64,000 nucleotides of DNA from Arabidopsis thaliana (lineage: Eukaryota > Streptophyta > Magnoliopsida > Brassicales > Brassicaceae). Positions 34,444 to 46,667 of the stretch are shown piece after piece. The notes below the pieces were generated by a model. The model did not search any database. It worked only from the letters and a program-made list of their open reading frames with translations, and had not been told where the DNA came from. The stretch's first letter is position 1; each line of letters starts with the position of its first letter. Position numbers and translations under genes: made by a program. The stretch covers positions 22,761,261 to 22,825,260 of the forward strand of contig NC_003074.8 in the NCBI RefSeq assembly GCF_000001735.4, in the 5' to 3' direction.

Positions 34444-36693
34444 ATGAGAGGTACTACTGAGAATACGGATCTGTTCGATCCCAAAACCCAAATGGATCCT
34501 GACTTCACTCGTCATGGTTCTTCCTCCGACGGCGATTTTGGATTCGCTTTTAACGACAGTAACTTCTCTGATCGTTTGCTTCGGATCGAGATCATGGGTG
34601 GACCTTCGGATTCTCGGTCTGAAGTTGAAGGGTGTACGAGTATCGCTGATTGGGCTCGTCATCGCAAGAGAAGAAGAGAAGATATCAAGAAGGAATCTGG
34701 TGGTATGTAATTTGTTCGTATGGTTTAGGGTTTTTGTTATTGAAGTCGAAGTCCAAGTCTTTTTGGGTTTTAATGTTGTGATTTCATTTTGCAGTCACGA
34801 TTTCAGACATTGTGGCATGTCCTGAGGAGCAGATTTTAACTGATGAACAACCTGACATGGATGGATGTCCTGGTGGTGAGAATCCTGATGATGAAGGAGG
34901 AGAGGCAATGGTTGAAGAAGCTTTATCAGGTACTACTATAGAGCAACATCCTTTGGCGAAGTTTTAGCTGTACACAAAGGAGCTTGTTTTGTTCTGAGAA
35001 GTGTTTTATTTATTTAATGTTTAGGTGATGAAGAGGAAACGTCTAGTGAGCCAAACTGGGGAATGGATTGTTCTACAGTTGTTAGGGTTAAAGAACTTCA
35101 TATTAGTTCTCCTATTTTAGCTGCCAAAAGCCCTTTCTTTTACAAGGTATCTAAATAGGTTGTTGATGGATTTTGCTTTTGCTCTCATGTGTACCTTACT
35201 CTTTAATCCATTTGTGTTCTTTTTTTCTCGGAAATGTTGATAGTTGTTCTCCAATGGAATGAGGGAATCTGAGCAAAGGCATGTCACCCTTAGGATTAAT
35301 GCATCAGGTACGCCATTGCAACATTAGCTATCTGAACGTGTTATTGATTTATCACACTAGATACAGTTGTACCGTTCTCTATTAGGTCCACAGAATCAAA
35401 ATATGGTTTTGATTTGAGTTTGTTAAGGTAACTTGGAGATTCTTAGATTGATTTACATATTATACTCTACTTTGTGTGTATTACAGAGGAAGCTGCTTTG
35501 ATGGAGCTTTTAAACTTTATGTATAGCAATGCGGTATCTGTCACCACAGCACCTGCCTTATTAGATGTGTTGATGGCTGCTGATAAGTTTGAAGTTGCCT
35601 CTTGTATGAGGTACTGCAGTAGACTTCTCCGTAATATGCCTATGACTCCAGAGTCTGCCCTGCTCTATCTCGAGCTTCCCTCTAGTGTTCTAATGGCCAA
35701 AGCTGTTCAGCCTTTAACTGATGCTGCAAAACAGTTCCTTGCAGCCCGCTACAAGGATATTACCAAGTAAAGCCCCTGAAACTACATATCCATGATATTA
35801 CTGTAATCAAGAGCACATGAGATGGTGGGGCGATTCTTATAAGGCATGTCTAAACTTTCTTTTCCAGGTTTCATGAGGAGGTAATGTCTCTACCTTTGGC
35901 TGGAATTGAGGCAATTCTATCAAGCGATGAACTCCAAATTGCATCAGAGGATGCAGTTTATGATTTTATCTTGAAGTGGGCAAGGGCGCAATACCCTTGT
36001 TTGGAAGAGCGAAGAGAGATTCTCGGGTCACGCCTTGCACTCTCCATCCGCTTCCCATTCATGACATGCCGAAAGCTGAAGAAAGTGCTGACTTGCAGTG
36101 ACTTTGAGCATGAAATAGCATCAAAGCTTGTTCTAGAAGCTCTTTTCTTCAAAGCAGAAGCCCCACACAGACAACGTAGCCTAGCCTCCGAAGAATCTGC
36201 ATCCCTGAACCGCCGCCTGATAGAGAGGGCTTACAAATACAGACCCGTCAAAGTGGTCGAGTTTGAGCTTCCTAGACCGCAGTGTGTAGTCTACCTAGAC
36301 TTGAAAAGAGAAGAATGTGGGGGACTGTTCCCGTCGGGTAGAGTGTATTCGCAGGCCTTTCACTTGGGAGGTCAAGGGTTTTTCCTGTCAGCTCACTGCA
36401 ACATGGACCAACAGAGCTCGTTCCACTGTTTCGGGCTGTTCCTAGGGATGCAGGAGAAAGGGTCGGTGAGTTTCGGAGTGGACTATGAATTCTCGGCAAG
36501 GTCAAAGCCCGCAGAGGATTTCATAAGCAAATACAAAGGGAACTACACATTCACAGGAGGGAAAGCAGTAGGTTACAGAAACCTGTTTGGGGTCCCATGG
36601 ACGTCTTTTATAGCGGAAGATAGTCAATACTTCATCAATGGCATTCTCCATCTCAGAGCAGAGCTTACCATCAAAAGGTCTACAGATCCTTAG
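34444..36693 (+). CDS. POB1: BTB/POZ-BACK domain protein POB1
   Basis: Six exons: 34444-34702, 34795-34929, 35025-35146, 35244-35307, 35487-35766 and 35868-36693, giving 561 aa. The N-terminal part has a basic cluster (RHRKRRRED) that may be a nuclear signal and an acidic linker. A BTB domain of about 110 aa follows ([20 protein letters not shown]...[11 protein letters not shown]), then a BACK domain ([20 protein letters not shown]...[13 protein letters not shown]). A C-terminal MATH/TRAF-like beta region ends in [22 protein letters not shown] proteins are substrate adaptors for CUL3 ubiquitin ligases; POB1/LRB2 acts with LRB1 in light signalling, including phytochrome and PIF turnover. At3g61600. 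Confidence 0.96.
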
Positions 36694-38219
36694 TGACCGT
36701 TTACTTCTCAATTGTCACTGTCTCTCTTTCCTTTACCTGCTGCTAAATCTCTCGCTCTCTCTAACTTGCCTTTTTTTTCTTTTCTTTTATAAGGCTTGAA
36801 GAAGACTAATAAAGCTTATAAAAGTAAGGTTAAAAACGTTTCGACGACAACGTTATAAGAAGAATGTAAATGCGTTCTTTTTTTCTATCTACCCTTACTC
36901 TTTTGGCTTTGGATTATAAGTTTAACTCTTCAATGAAATTCTTAGCGTAGAGATTCTTGTATTATGAACGAAGTTGTGAACAGAAAAGAACGAACGTAAC
37001 TCTCTCGTCTCATTTAACTAATTTATCTAGTTGGATTGAAATAGACATGACTTTTCGATTTGGGCCATGCGTATGTTGTTGGAGTTGGACTATTTTAAAT
37101 TCCTGCAATCAATTTCAAAAAAATTCAAATCATATTGACCGTTGATTATATACCGTACACGTGGTACAATGTCACAGATATCTTATTATAATACTATACA
37201 GTTCACAGTCCTTTGTTTTCTTTATTAGACAATCATGAGACAAAGTACTGTAATAAACAATTAATCATACATGGAATTGTGAAGTAACTTTTTTGTTACT
37301 CTTTTACCAGAAATGATCAAATTTTACAAATGATTATTTTTTGTTCTAAAATTTATTTTAATGTCTTAGATTAAGGAAAGTAAACTAGTTTTGTAATAAA
37401 TAAAGAAAAATAATTAAGCTCTTAAATATGTATAAATGATTATGCATTTAAGTATTAAGAAAGTGCAATAGTTTTTTTTATTTTATTTTATAATCAGAGA
37501 ATCCTCGTGCACCAAGAATCTAGTTCCACTAATTAAGGTGTTATTCTTCTCCTCTAACACCAAATTATGTTTGTATCTCTTATTTAAATTCATTAATGAC
37601 AGGTTTGACATTAATAAATAATATTTTAAAATATAAAATACATTAGTAATTAAAATTAAAAAATAAATGAGAATAAAGAGTTTCATCTGTATCCCGACGG
37701 AAGTTGAGTTCTGTTTCCGCCCATTTCTATCTGAAAGCAATGCACGTAGCCTCTCTCGTCCATCTCCTTAAATTCAACAAGTATTTAATCTCTTCCTTTA
37801 AATATAAACTCTCAAGTTCATCAAACTGTTTCCATAAGAACTAGTTTTTCTTTTCTTCAGATCCAATTTTATAAAGCAAACCTGAGATTTTTATTAATAT
37901 AATATATATATTGAAAAACTTCCAAAAATGAGAGTTATCTGGGTTTAATTTAATTTACTAAACATCAAGATAGCTGTTTTGCTCTTTCTATCGCCATGTG
38001 TTCTTCTTCTTCTCCTTCCTTGTCTCTTTTTTTTAATGTTTTTTTGTTTCCTTGAGTGAAGAGTGTAGAAGCTATAGATTTCCAGATCTAGTAACATCGT
38101 CTTCATGAGATTTTTGTGACAAAGAAAAGCTCTTTTGTCGTTTTTTCTTCTCTTTTGGCTGTGGAAAAAAATCAGAAAACTTGTCAGTGTGTAAGTTGTT
38201 GAGGTTTTCAAAATTGAAA
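36694..38219. other. Spacer between POB1 and epimerase gene
   Basis: POB1 3' UTR (to about 36950), then AT-rich sequence and the leader of the next gene. No further gene was recognised. Confidence 0.5.
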
Positions 38220-39769
38220 ATGGGTCAATATGCAACAGTGTGGGATCAAAAAGAAGCAAGTGAGATAATCAAAGATTGGAATGGCGTTGACCAAGTCCTT
38301 CTCAGAAACCCACATGGTGCTTCTGCCAAGGTCTTCACTTTTTCTCCAACCATTCTTGTCTGATAAAAATTCGAGCTTCTTTTGCTTATTCTGTGTTTGA
38401 TTTTCCAGATAAGTTTACATGGAGGACAAGTGATTTCATGGAGGAATGAACTAGGCGAAGAGCTTCTTTTCACTAGCAATAAGGTATCTGATCTCACTAC
38501 AAAACCCTGATACATTGTGAAGAATCTGAAACATAAAAAGTAAAAATCTGATTTTTATATTGTTATGAATTTGTTAGGCTATATTCAAACCCCCAAAATC
38601 AATGCGTGGAGGGATTCAGATTTGTTATCCGCAGGTAAAATTTACTAGTAGCGCTCACTGAACTGAGATCTTTTGTTGATCACTTTTTCATTGAAGTTTT
38701 GTGTGTGTGTTTGTGAAGTTTGGGGATTGTGGATCACTGGATCAACATGGGTTTGCAAGGAACAAAATTTGGGTAATCGATGAGAACCCACCTCCACTTA
38801 ACTCAAACGAATCCTTAGGAAAATCCTTTGTTGATCTTCTTTTGAAACCATCAGAAGATGACTTAAAGCAATGGCCTCATAGGTAATCTCCTCATCACTT
38901 GTTTCTTCATTTTTTCCTCTTGACAGAGATTCTAAAATTCTATGCTTATTCCCTTGCAGTTTCGAGTTCCGTCTTAGGGTTTCGCTTGCTGTAGATGGCG
39001 ACTTAACATTGACTTCTCGGATTAGAAACATCAATGGCAAGCCTTTTAGCTTCTCATTTGCATATCACACCTACCTCTCTGTCTCTGACATAAGGTATTA
39101 CTCTTCAATAAGTCAAGCAAAAGATTATTCAGTGTTTGGTGAAATCTTTATAACCCAACAATGTTTACTTTTCTTCTCTACAGTGAAGTGAGAATTGAAG
39201 GGTTGGAGACATTGGACTACTTAGACAACCTCAGCCAAAGACAGCTTTTGACTGAACAAGGCGATGCAATAACCTTTGAATCCGAGGTAAACCTTAACAA
39301 GATTCTGCAGTTATCGATAGTGAACAAGTATCTTTGCTCGGTTACTTCATATCAGAAGTTTCTTTTGATTCATGTTTCAGATGGACCGGACATACCTTAG
39401 ATCACCAAAGGTGGTTGCAGTTCTTGATCATGAACGGAAAAGAACATATGTTATCGGAAAGGAAGGACTTCCAGACACCGGTAATAATCGCACAACAACT
39501 CGTTTCGATTACTTGTTTGTTGTATATGATATGATTCATTAATCGTGATGGATGGTACAGTGGTGTGGAATCCATGGGAGAAGAAATCGAAAACAATGGC
39601 GGATTTTGGTGATGAAGAGTACAAAAGCATGCTTTGTGTGGATGGTGCAGCAGTGGAGAGACCGATCACTTTGAAGCCAGGAGAAGAATGGACCGGCCGG
39701 CTAATATTGACCGCTGTTAAATCCAGTTTCTGCTTCGATCAACTCGAACTACAGAGCAAGGGATTCTGA
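38220..39769 (+). CDS. Glucose-6-phosphate 1-epimerase-like (galactose mutarotase fold)
   Basis: Eight exons: 38220-38330, 38409-38483, 38578-38634, 38719-38882, 38960-39094, 39184-39286, 39381-39480 and 39561-39769, giving 317 aa. The protein has the aldose 1-epimerase beta-sandwich pattern of the YeaD/D-hexose-6-phosphate mutarotase group: LHGGQVISWRN, RGGIQICYPQFGD, DQHGFARN (a conserved His of the active site), FAYHTYLSVSDI (second His) and VVWNPWEKKSKTMADFGDEE with the likely catalytic Glu region. It should interconvert alpha and beta anomers of hexose 6-phosphates in the cytosol. No transit peptide is apparent. It converges on RRP41. Likely At3g61610. Confidence 0.92.
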
Positions 39770-40121
39770 CTCTAGTTTCTGTATGCAACATTGGAAGAGC
39801 AGAGCCACCGTTTCTTTTATCTCTTTCTTTTTGTTGATTCTTGTTTTATCACATTAGAGCTTATGACCTGGTGATTTCTCAGACCAGTCTTGTGATGTAG
39901 TGACAGAAAAAGCCTCTGGTCTTTTTTTTCCTCGGCTTAATGTAAGAATGTGAGGACAAGTTGTGTTCAATCGATTCAGTTTGATCTTTTTACCAAATTG
40001 ATTCATTTTTCCCAAAAAGAGTTTGCACTACTAGCTTTTTATCCTCAACTTCCACAAACAACAGCAAAATCTAATTAACAAAAATCTTGGAGCTTTACGT
40101 TTTTTTCTCTAACTCTAAAGT
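39770..40121. other. Convergent 3' region (epimerase / RRP41)
   Basis: About 350 bp shared by the two converging 3' ends. No separate feature. Confidence 0.5.
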
Positions 40122-41650
40122 TTATGCAGCTCGGCGATACTCTAGCTGTTTGGTGTTTTCTTGAAGTACCTTCACAAAGACAGAAGAGCCAAAGACTTAG
40201 AAAACAAAGAACGCTTTTCAATGGTGGAAAGGGAAAACTTAGAAAGATTCAGAAGTCCATTGTTACCTCGCGTATTCTCTCTGCAATTGCCTTGCAACCT
40301 TCAGAAGCCAATGCAAACACTGTCTCAAATGTTTCCATCGGTAACTTGGCATCCATCTACACATTAAACCCAAACGTAAGCGTCTAGAATCATCTGAATG
40401 CGAATGTATAGAAATCTGATATGAAGAGTTGAAGAAAAACCTGAAGGAGTGACACTTTGTCTAATTTAGGTAGAATACCGACGGTTACATCAGCTCCTCC
40501 AGCACTGTCTTCAACATAGTTCAGATCAAGAAGAGGAGTACTGTTTAAATATCCAGCACTACAGGAAACAGCGAGATCACGCATTGGAATTCCAGCATCT
40601 GCTAGAGCTAGAGTCGCGGCATTGATACAAGCTGATCTTGTTCCTGATTACAGAACATAACACTAATGGCTGATCAGAGATTGAAAGAGATCAAAAGGTC
40701 AACTTCAGAACAGAGGTTTAGTTTAATTTTACCTCCATCAGCTTGTAGAACCTGAAGGAAAATATCGATCTGCATAAAGGAAACAATTCATCAGGAAGCA
40801 AGCAAAAGGAGGAGGAAGAAAGAAAATTTAGATTTCAATATCGCCGGAGAGTAAAAAGTAAACCTGAGAGTGAGGCATCAATTCGGTTAATATGCAAGCT
40901 TCCATTGTCTGACGGATGACAAGAGATAGCTCTGTTGATCGCCTGACCATCATAATACACAACAATTCAAACTTTATGATTTTCGTAAGAAAAAGCAAAG
41001 AGTCTCTCAGCTATATAGTAAAATGTAACCTGTCGAATTTCTGTCTTCTACGATCACCAGTACTAAACTGAGCCATACTATACTCACACAACACCTACCA
41101 AAACATACAATTAGCAATAAGCATTCCATATTCACCAAGAACAATACTAAACAAGATCAAAGCATATACATACCACTGCATGGTCGTTCTTCTTTTGCTG
41201 GCTCTTGTTTTGAATCTGAAGGAGCACATTAACAGAAATAACCAATTCGCTGAATTATACAATTAAAGTATCAATCTTGATAGGTGAGTAACAGAGTAAT
41301 CAAGTACCTCTCTTGGACCATAAACAGCTGCAATTACTTTGGTATTACCCATCTCGAAGACAGCAGAACTGGAAACAAAGTTGGAATTTTTGTTCATATA
41401 AAAGTGCCGAATATAGAACTGAGATACGGAAAAAGATAAGAGACAGATTTTGAGTTTTACCCGTCAGCCTTAGAAACAACTCCAACTTCAGCTACGATTT
41501 GCCTCATCTGAGATTCATTACAAGCAATCACGAATAGACCGATTAACTTGTGAAGGCAGTGGCTTACAAAGACAGTGAATAGAGATGCAAACATACCTCG
41601 TTGAATCGGCGACCATCTAATCGAAGACCTTCAGGGTTTACGTACTCCAT
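40122..41650 (-). CDS. RRP41: Exosome core subunit RRP41 (RNase PH family)
   Basis: Ten short exons on the minus strand: 41597-41650, 41461-41507, 41308-41368, 41174-41215, 41030-41094, 40864-40942, 40733-40769, 40441-40643, 40267-40356 and 40122-40169, giving 241 aa. RNase PH fold landmarks are EGLRLDGRRFNE, SAVFEMGNTKVIAAVYGPRE, a basic RRRQKFDRRSTE loop contacting RNA and phosphate, and GGTRSACINAATLALADAGIPM. In plants this subunit keeps phosphorolytic 3'-5' activity, unlike yeast and human RRP41. It forms the hexameric ring of the exosome in nucleus and cytosol. A 5'-UTR intron is likely at 41662-41761 (donor gcagag|gtaaat). Because the exons are small, junctions were checked by frame continuity. 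At3g61620. Confidence 0.96.
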
Positions 41651-41762
41651 TGTTGTGAACTCTAGGTAGAGATAATCAAGGATGAGAGCAATGAAAGACA
41701 GAAACAGAACAAGTTTAATACTTTCTGATCCCACAGAACAGGGAACAAGAGACGAATTTACC

Positions 41763-42430
41763 TCTGCCAGTACTTTAGCGGCGGCGATATGACGGAGGGC
41801 GATGGACGGCGTCGAGAGAACTGAAAGAGTGTCGACAACATAAAGATTAGGGCTTTTTGGTTCCTTTTTGTGAATTAAGTGAGATTTTAAGGGTAAAACC
41901 GTCAAATCACAGGAGGATTTTTTTTTATAACTTCTAGTTTATGAAGCCAGGCAAATTGGTAATTCGCTTGCAAAGAAAAGTAAAGCTCAAAATTGCGGGA
42001 ACATGCATGCAATAAGAGAATTAAGAGTGAGATCCCTTCAAAAGTATAGCTCAAATTGTTGTTGTTTTCTTTTATCAAGGCTTTTCTTGTTGACTCTGTT
42101 ATTTCAAGTATGTATTAGTAATAGTAATATAGTATCTAGATCAATTTCTAAGTCAATAGTATATTGATAGTAGTATCAACGTGTCGGGAGTTACGTGTGG
42201 CAATGCCGACAAATGAATGCAAAGTGAGGTATATGAAAATGACGGGTTCCTGACGGAGGAGATGATGGAATTATTTACTAAGGTTTGCTAACATCTTCTT
42301 TTTTTATGTATGTATGTTTGGATCAAAAAGTATACAAAACCATATTAGACAATTTAAGAGAGACCACTCTCTAGTCTCTACCTAGTAAAAGTAGTACCTA
42401 CTACGACTATCCTAACGAATGTCATGCAAT
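41763..42430. other. RRP41 upstream region
   Basis: Leader and promoter of RRP41, then AT-rich sequence up to the retroposon. No other feature. Confidence 0.45.
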
Positions 42431-42447
42431 TTAATGTTCCATATACA

Positions 42448-42824
42448 ATTTTTTTTTTTTTAATATATTAAAAACAACCCAATAGGGCATGGGCTAAGAC
42501 CCAATACACAGATGAAATCCAGTTACAAAATAGGTTAAACAGAAAAAGTCACCGACAAACAAAGAGGTTCGAACCTTGCTGCTGGTCGGAAGCAGAGTGG
42601 TCGGAGCCTTATATCTGGCGGACTCAAGCATCACAGCTTTGCGGCCGCAGACGACGGATCGAGAAACGCAGCTGGAAGATTCCGGTTTCCATCTGCACCT
42701 ATCTCCGCCGTCGCACCAACCCACCACAACTCTCCCAGAAAGCTAACCACTCCGACTTACCGGTTCCGCGATATCTGTTCCATGCCAAGCAACCCGATAC
42801 ACTAGAGTTTAACCCCTCTCCGAC
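42448..42824 (-). mobile_element. Poly(A)-tailed retroposon, minus orientation
   Basis: A 377-bp segment, clearly more GC-rich than its flanks, begins on the plus strand with a T-run (42449-42462), which is a poly(A) tail on the minus strand. It is bounded by the perfect 17-bp direct repeat ttaatgttccatataca at 42431-42447 and 42825-42841. This is the product of target-primed reverse transcription. There is no A/B box pair at the 5' end, so a 5'-truncated LINE, a Sadhu-type retroposon or a processed transcript fits better than a tRNA SINE. The only open frame, 42494-42727 (minus), has no recognisable domain. The source family is not assigned. Confidence 0.85.
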
Positions 42825-42841
42825 TTAATGTTCCATATACA

Positions 42842-44013
42842 TACTACTAACTATTATTAAATCAAACTGACTGTTATTTTTAAGGTCTAACTTTTAACAC
42901 GAGTACCTGACTAATCCCACGTAAAAAAAAAGTCTTGAAATCACATGTATCTTTTTATAAAATCACAGGTGAATTCGTGTAAGTTATATAAGGTTCAAAA
43001 TAAAACAATATAGAATTACTGTAAGTTACAAGATTTGGTATATTAACTTGTAGAATTATCGATATAATAAAAGCTTATTTTTCAATTATTATTTTAGGAC
43101 CAAATCTAGTCAAAGCTCAACCATTAACTATGGAAATCTAATTTCTAGTTACCTTTTTAATAGTAGCTTTTTCTAATAAAGTTTCTGATAAGAGACTTGG
43201 TCTCCAAGCAAAAGATCATAAATTTTTTCCGAAATTAAAAATATATTTTAATATTAAAGACGAGATTTTATTACTCTTTCAAACACATCGTTAGATTCAT
43301 TACCATTAAACTTCACAATTTCCATATTGGGTCAATGCGAATTGACACATACTCGTGACCAATCTCACACGCGTGGAGCCCACTAGCCGGCGCGTGTAGC
43401 AAACGTAAAACAGACCGCGCGTAAAAGAGTTAAAAGTTGCTTGGAGACCAAGCTATAGATTAGGACAATTGGCTCTACTTTCGGTACGGTAACTACCACG
43501 TGTCATAAATCTAACGTCTCAATCTGAGATGCGGAAAGCCGTTTCTGGATCCCCCATTGGCCGCCACGAAACCGCCCTTAAGCATCGTCCCTCTTTACAT
43601 TAAATCCAAATCTAATTCCCGGTTTATAAACTCCATTAACCGGATTAAATTTCAATAGGTTAAGCTTTGATAAACGTATGTCATTTCACCAACTATATTT
43701 TAAGATACGTTTAGTTATAAGGTTGAATGAGTTTTGATTGGGTCAGTGTCTCATATCATATGAATAGTGTTGAACACGCATCAATTTCTCTGTAACAGTT
43801 AAAATCTAATTAAATTAATTACATAGAAAAAATCACGTTACTAAACAAAAATCTCCAAAAATAGTGATGAGTTAATAGTATTTAAGAAGGATGTTCCTGA
43901 GAAACGGCGATTCTTCTTTAACCTTTTGACTCTTCTTCTCTCTCTCTCTGCAAATTCAAAACAGTGAAAAAAACCTCTCTTCATTTTTTAACTCCCTCTC
44001 TCTCTCTCTCTCT
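42842..44013 (+). promoter_or_regulatory. CRF6 promoter region
   Basis: AT-rich spacer, then a GC-richer stretch (43350-43600) with an acgcgtg word near 43370, a CACGTG at 43497-43502 and several ccgcc-like words. A TC-rich leader lies directly before the ATG at 44014. These fit a stress-inducible gene, but the assignment rests on motifs alone. Confidence 0.4.
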
Positions 44014-44961
44014 ATGGAGAGACGAACGAGACGAGTGAAGTTCACAGAGAATCGTACGGTCACAAACGTAGCAGCTACACCATCTAACGGGTCTCCGAGA
44101 CTGGTCCGTATCACTGTTACTGATCCTTTCGCTACTGACTCGTCTAGCGACGACGACGACAACAACAACGTCACGGTGGTTCCAAGAGTGAAACGATACG
44201 TGAAGGAGATTAGATTCTGCCAAGGTGAATCTTCTTCCTCCACCGCGGCGAGGAAAGGTAAGCACAAGGAGGAGGAAAGCGTAGTGGTTGAAGATGACGT
44301 GTCGACGTCGGTGAAGCCTAAAAAGTACAGAGGCGTGAGACAGAGACCTTGGGGAAAATTCGCGGCGGAGATTAGAGATCCGTCGAGCCGTACTCGGATT
44401 TGGCTTGGGACTTTTGTCACGGCGGAGGAAGCTGCTATAGCGTACGATAGAGCCGCGATTCATCTCAAAGGACCTAAAGCGCTCACGAATTTCCTAACTC
44501 CGCCGACGCCAACGCCGGTTATCGATCTCCAAACGGTTTCCGCCTGCGATTACGGTAGAGATTCTCGGCAGAGCCTTCATTCACCGACCTCTGTTCTAAG
44601 ATTCAACGTCAACGAGGAAACAGAGCATGAGATTGAAGCGATCGAGCTATCTCCGGAGAGAAAGTCGACGGTTATAAAAGAAGAAGAAGAATCGTCGGCG
44701 GGTTTGGTGTTCCCGGATCCGTATCTGTTACCGGATTTATCTCTCGCCGGCGAATGTTTTTGGGATACCGAAATTGCCCCTGACCTTTTGTTTCTCGATG
44801 AAGAAACCAAAATCCAATCAACGTTGTTACCAAACACAGAGGTTTCGAAACAAGGAGAAAACGAAACTGAAGATTTCGAGTTTGGTTTGATTGATGATTT
44901 CGAGTCTTCTCCATGGGATGTGGATCATTTCTTCGACCATCATCATCACTCTTTCGATTAA
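44014..44961 (+). CDS. CRF6: Cytokinin response factor 6 (AP2/ERF transcription factor)
   Basis: Intronless CDS of 315 aa. An N-terminal CRF domain ([17 protein letters not shown]...[16 protein letters not shown]...[13 protein letters not shown], about 6-70) allows CRF-CRF and two-component partner contacts. A single AP2/ERF DNA-binding domain at about 104-161 ([20 protein letters not shown]...[20 protein letters not shown]) has the Ala and Asp positions of the ERF class. An SPTSVL motif, a putative MAP-kinase site shared by CRFs, comes next, followed by an acidic C-terminal region ending in a His-rich stretch. CRF6 is a nuclear factor induced by cytokinin and oxidative stress that delays leaf senescence. 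At3g61630. Confidence 0.97.
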   Translation: MERRTRRVKFTENRTVTNVAATPSNGSPRLVRITVTDPFATDSSSDDDDNNNVTVVPRVKRYVKEIRFCQGESSSSTAARKGKHKEEESVVVEDDVSTSVKPKKYRGVRQRPWGKFAAEIRDPSSRTRIWLGTFVTAEEAAIAYDRAAIHLKGPKALTNFLTPPTPTPVIDLQTVSACDYGRDSRQSLHSPTSVLRFNVNEETEHEIEAIELSPERKSTVIKEEEESSAGLVFPDPYLLPDLSLAGECFWDTEIAPDLLFLDEETKIQSTLLPNTEVSKQGENETEDFEFGLIDDFESSPWDVDHFFDHHHHSFD

Positions 44962-46646
44962 AAATCTCTTCTTTTTTGGGGAAATTTTTGTGTGGTGATG
45001 ATGACGTGGATACATCGTGACCGTCGGCTTACCTTTTTTAGTCTGAATGACGTGGACTGTTCAGATCAACTGAAGCGCAAACCCAAAAAAACTAGGGTTT
45101 TGTTTTATTAATTTGTGGGTAAATATTTTAGTTAAGAAGAAGATAAGTATGTTAATGTTTATCAAGGTTTGGACCTTTCGTTGTTTTGGTTCCTCTCTCT
45201 GAGATTGTCTCAACGGTAGGAAGCAGTATATAAATGTGTTTCTATGTCTATAAATTATTTATGAAAAACAAATCGTATGGAATTTTATTATGATTATGCG
45301 ACAAGTGAAACAAGTCTTTACTTCGAAGTAAAAAAACAAAAAAAAAACTTATTCACAAATAGAATTGTCAGAACAGTCTTGGAAATTCAAGAAAAGTCAT
45401 GATCTTGACTAATTATAAATGAATGATTGTATCATATTATTGATATCATCTTTTGTGATTAGAGATCAAAAAATATTTATATATATAGTACTTTAAAATA
45501 TAAAAAATTATATTTTAAATAGTAATCACCATGCACCAACACCTCTCTTCTTCTTTTTTTTTTTTTTTGCATATGCAATTGTTGTTTTGTTGTGACAAAT
45601 AAAATAAAACTGTGGTGCTCCTATCTACCAATTATTATGAAGCGATGTCATGGTTTACTTATCGCTTTCTACAAAAATGTTCTCAGTCATGTAGAATTGG
45701 TGCTGGTTTTGTTGAGTGTATTAAATGTAAATCCGTATCCTTTTTTTATATATAACATAAATCTTTAATATAAAGTATGTGACAAATTGTGAAAAATCTT
45801 ATGATAAATAAAATTTTTAAATTTTTAAATTTTATCATGGAGTTATTTTTTAATTAATATATGGTTGATAAAAAAAAAAATCTAAATTTAATTCATACTA
45901 TAGACTCCATATTTTTTATACGGTAGATATATGGGTTGCATGTGGATTACGACAACGACGCAGTTCGTTTTTTACTCCAAACATAAGATTAAATTCGAAT
46001 TTAAATTTGATAGTAATAAAACAAACATATTCAAAAAAAAAAAAAAACATATTCTAAATGGGTTAAACAAATAATATATATGGTCAAAATTTAACTGATT
46101 ATCCTCGTATAGATATGAGTGGGTGTAGGGTGAAGTGAAGATTCAAGGTATCGCCGAGGGACATGTTATCGTGTCTGCTGTTGTTTTCTTCTACTTAAGT
46201 AACAAAGCCCATTCATGTGAAAAACCAAACCATTGAATCCTATATTAACCCTACCAATTGTGTCTCCACTCATAAAAACATCCTTCACGTTCTCATATTA
46301 ACTATAACAGATAACCAAGTACTTCTACCTTTTCATATATGTACATATCTATATATATGATACAATAAACATTTGCATCCTGTCAAAATTGGTCGTAGTC
46401 TACGTATAGAAAGACAATAGAGTTTGGTATACATCAGTTTCGAAGGACAAAGTGCGTTGTCTTCTAATTAAATGGCTGTTTTCTGTTTTGTACCATGGTC
46501 CATCCAAGAAAATGGGACAAATCTCTAGCGATCTAAGCTCCATGGCCTCATTCATCGAACTTTAGCTCAATACTTCAATATAAACCATTATAAGTTTATG
46601 TAGAGTTATAAGGACAATTGAGGATACATATACTTCAAGAATCCCT

Positions 46647-46667
46647 TTTTTTTTGTTGTTGTCAAAA
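46647..46667 (-). mobile_element. Micro-insertion between 17-bp target duplications
   Basis: The 17-mer atacttcaagaatccct occurs at 46630-46646 and again at 46668-46684. Between them are 21 bp beginning with an eight-base T-run, then gttgttgtcaaaa. Read on the minus strand this is a short body plus poly(A), as left by an extremely 5'-truncated SINE or LINE. Confidence 0.65.

Noticed and set aside
42569-42580. ggttcgaacc word that looks like a tRNA B box
   Set aside because: It lies in the middle of the poly(A) retroposon with no A box or cloverleaf around it, and the word is self-palindromic.
43956-44463. Two long minus-strand frames opposite the CRF6 N-terminus
   Set aside because: They arise from antisense reading of GC-richer CRF6 coding sequence and its TC-rich leader, with no supporting domain.
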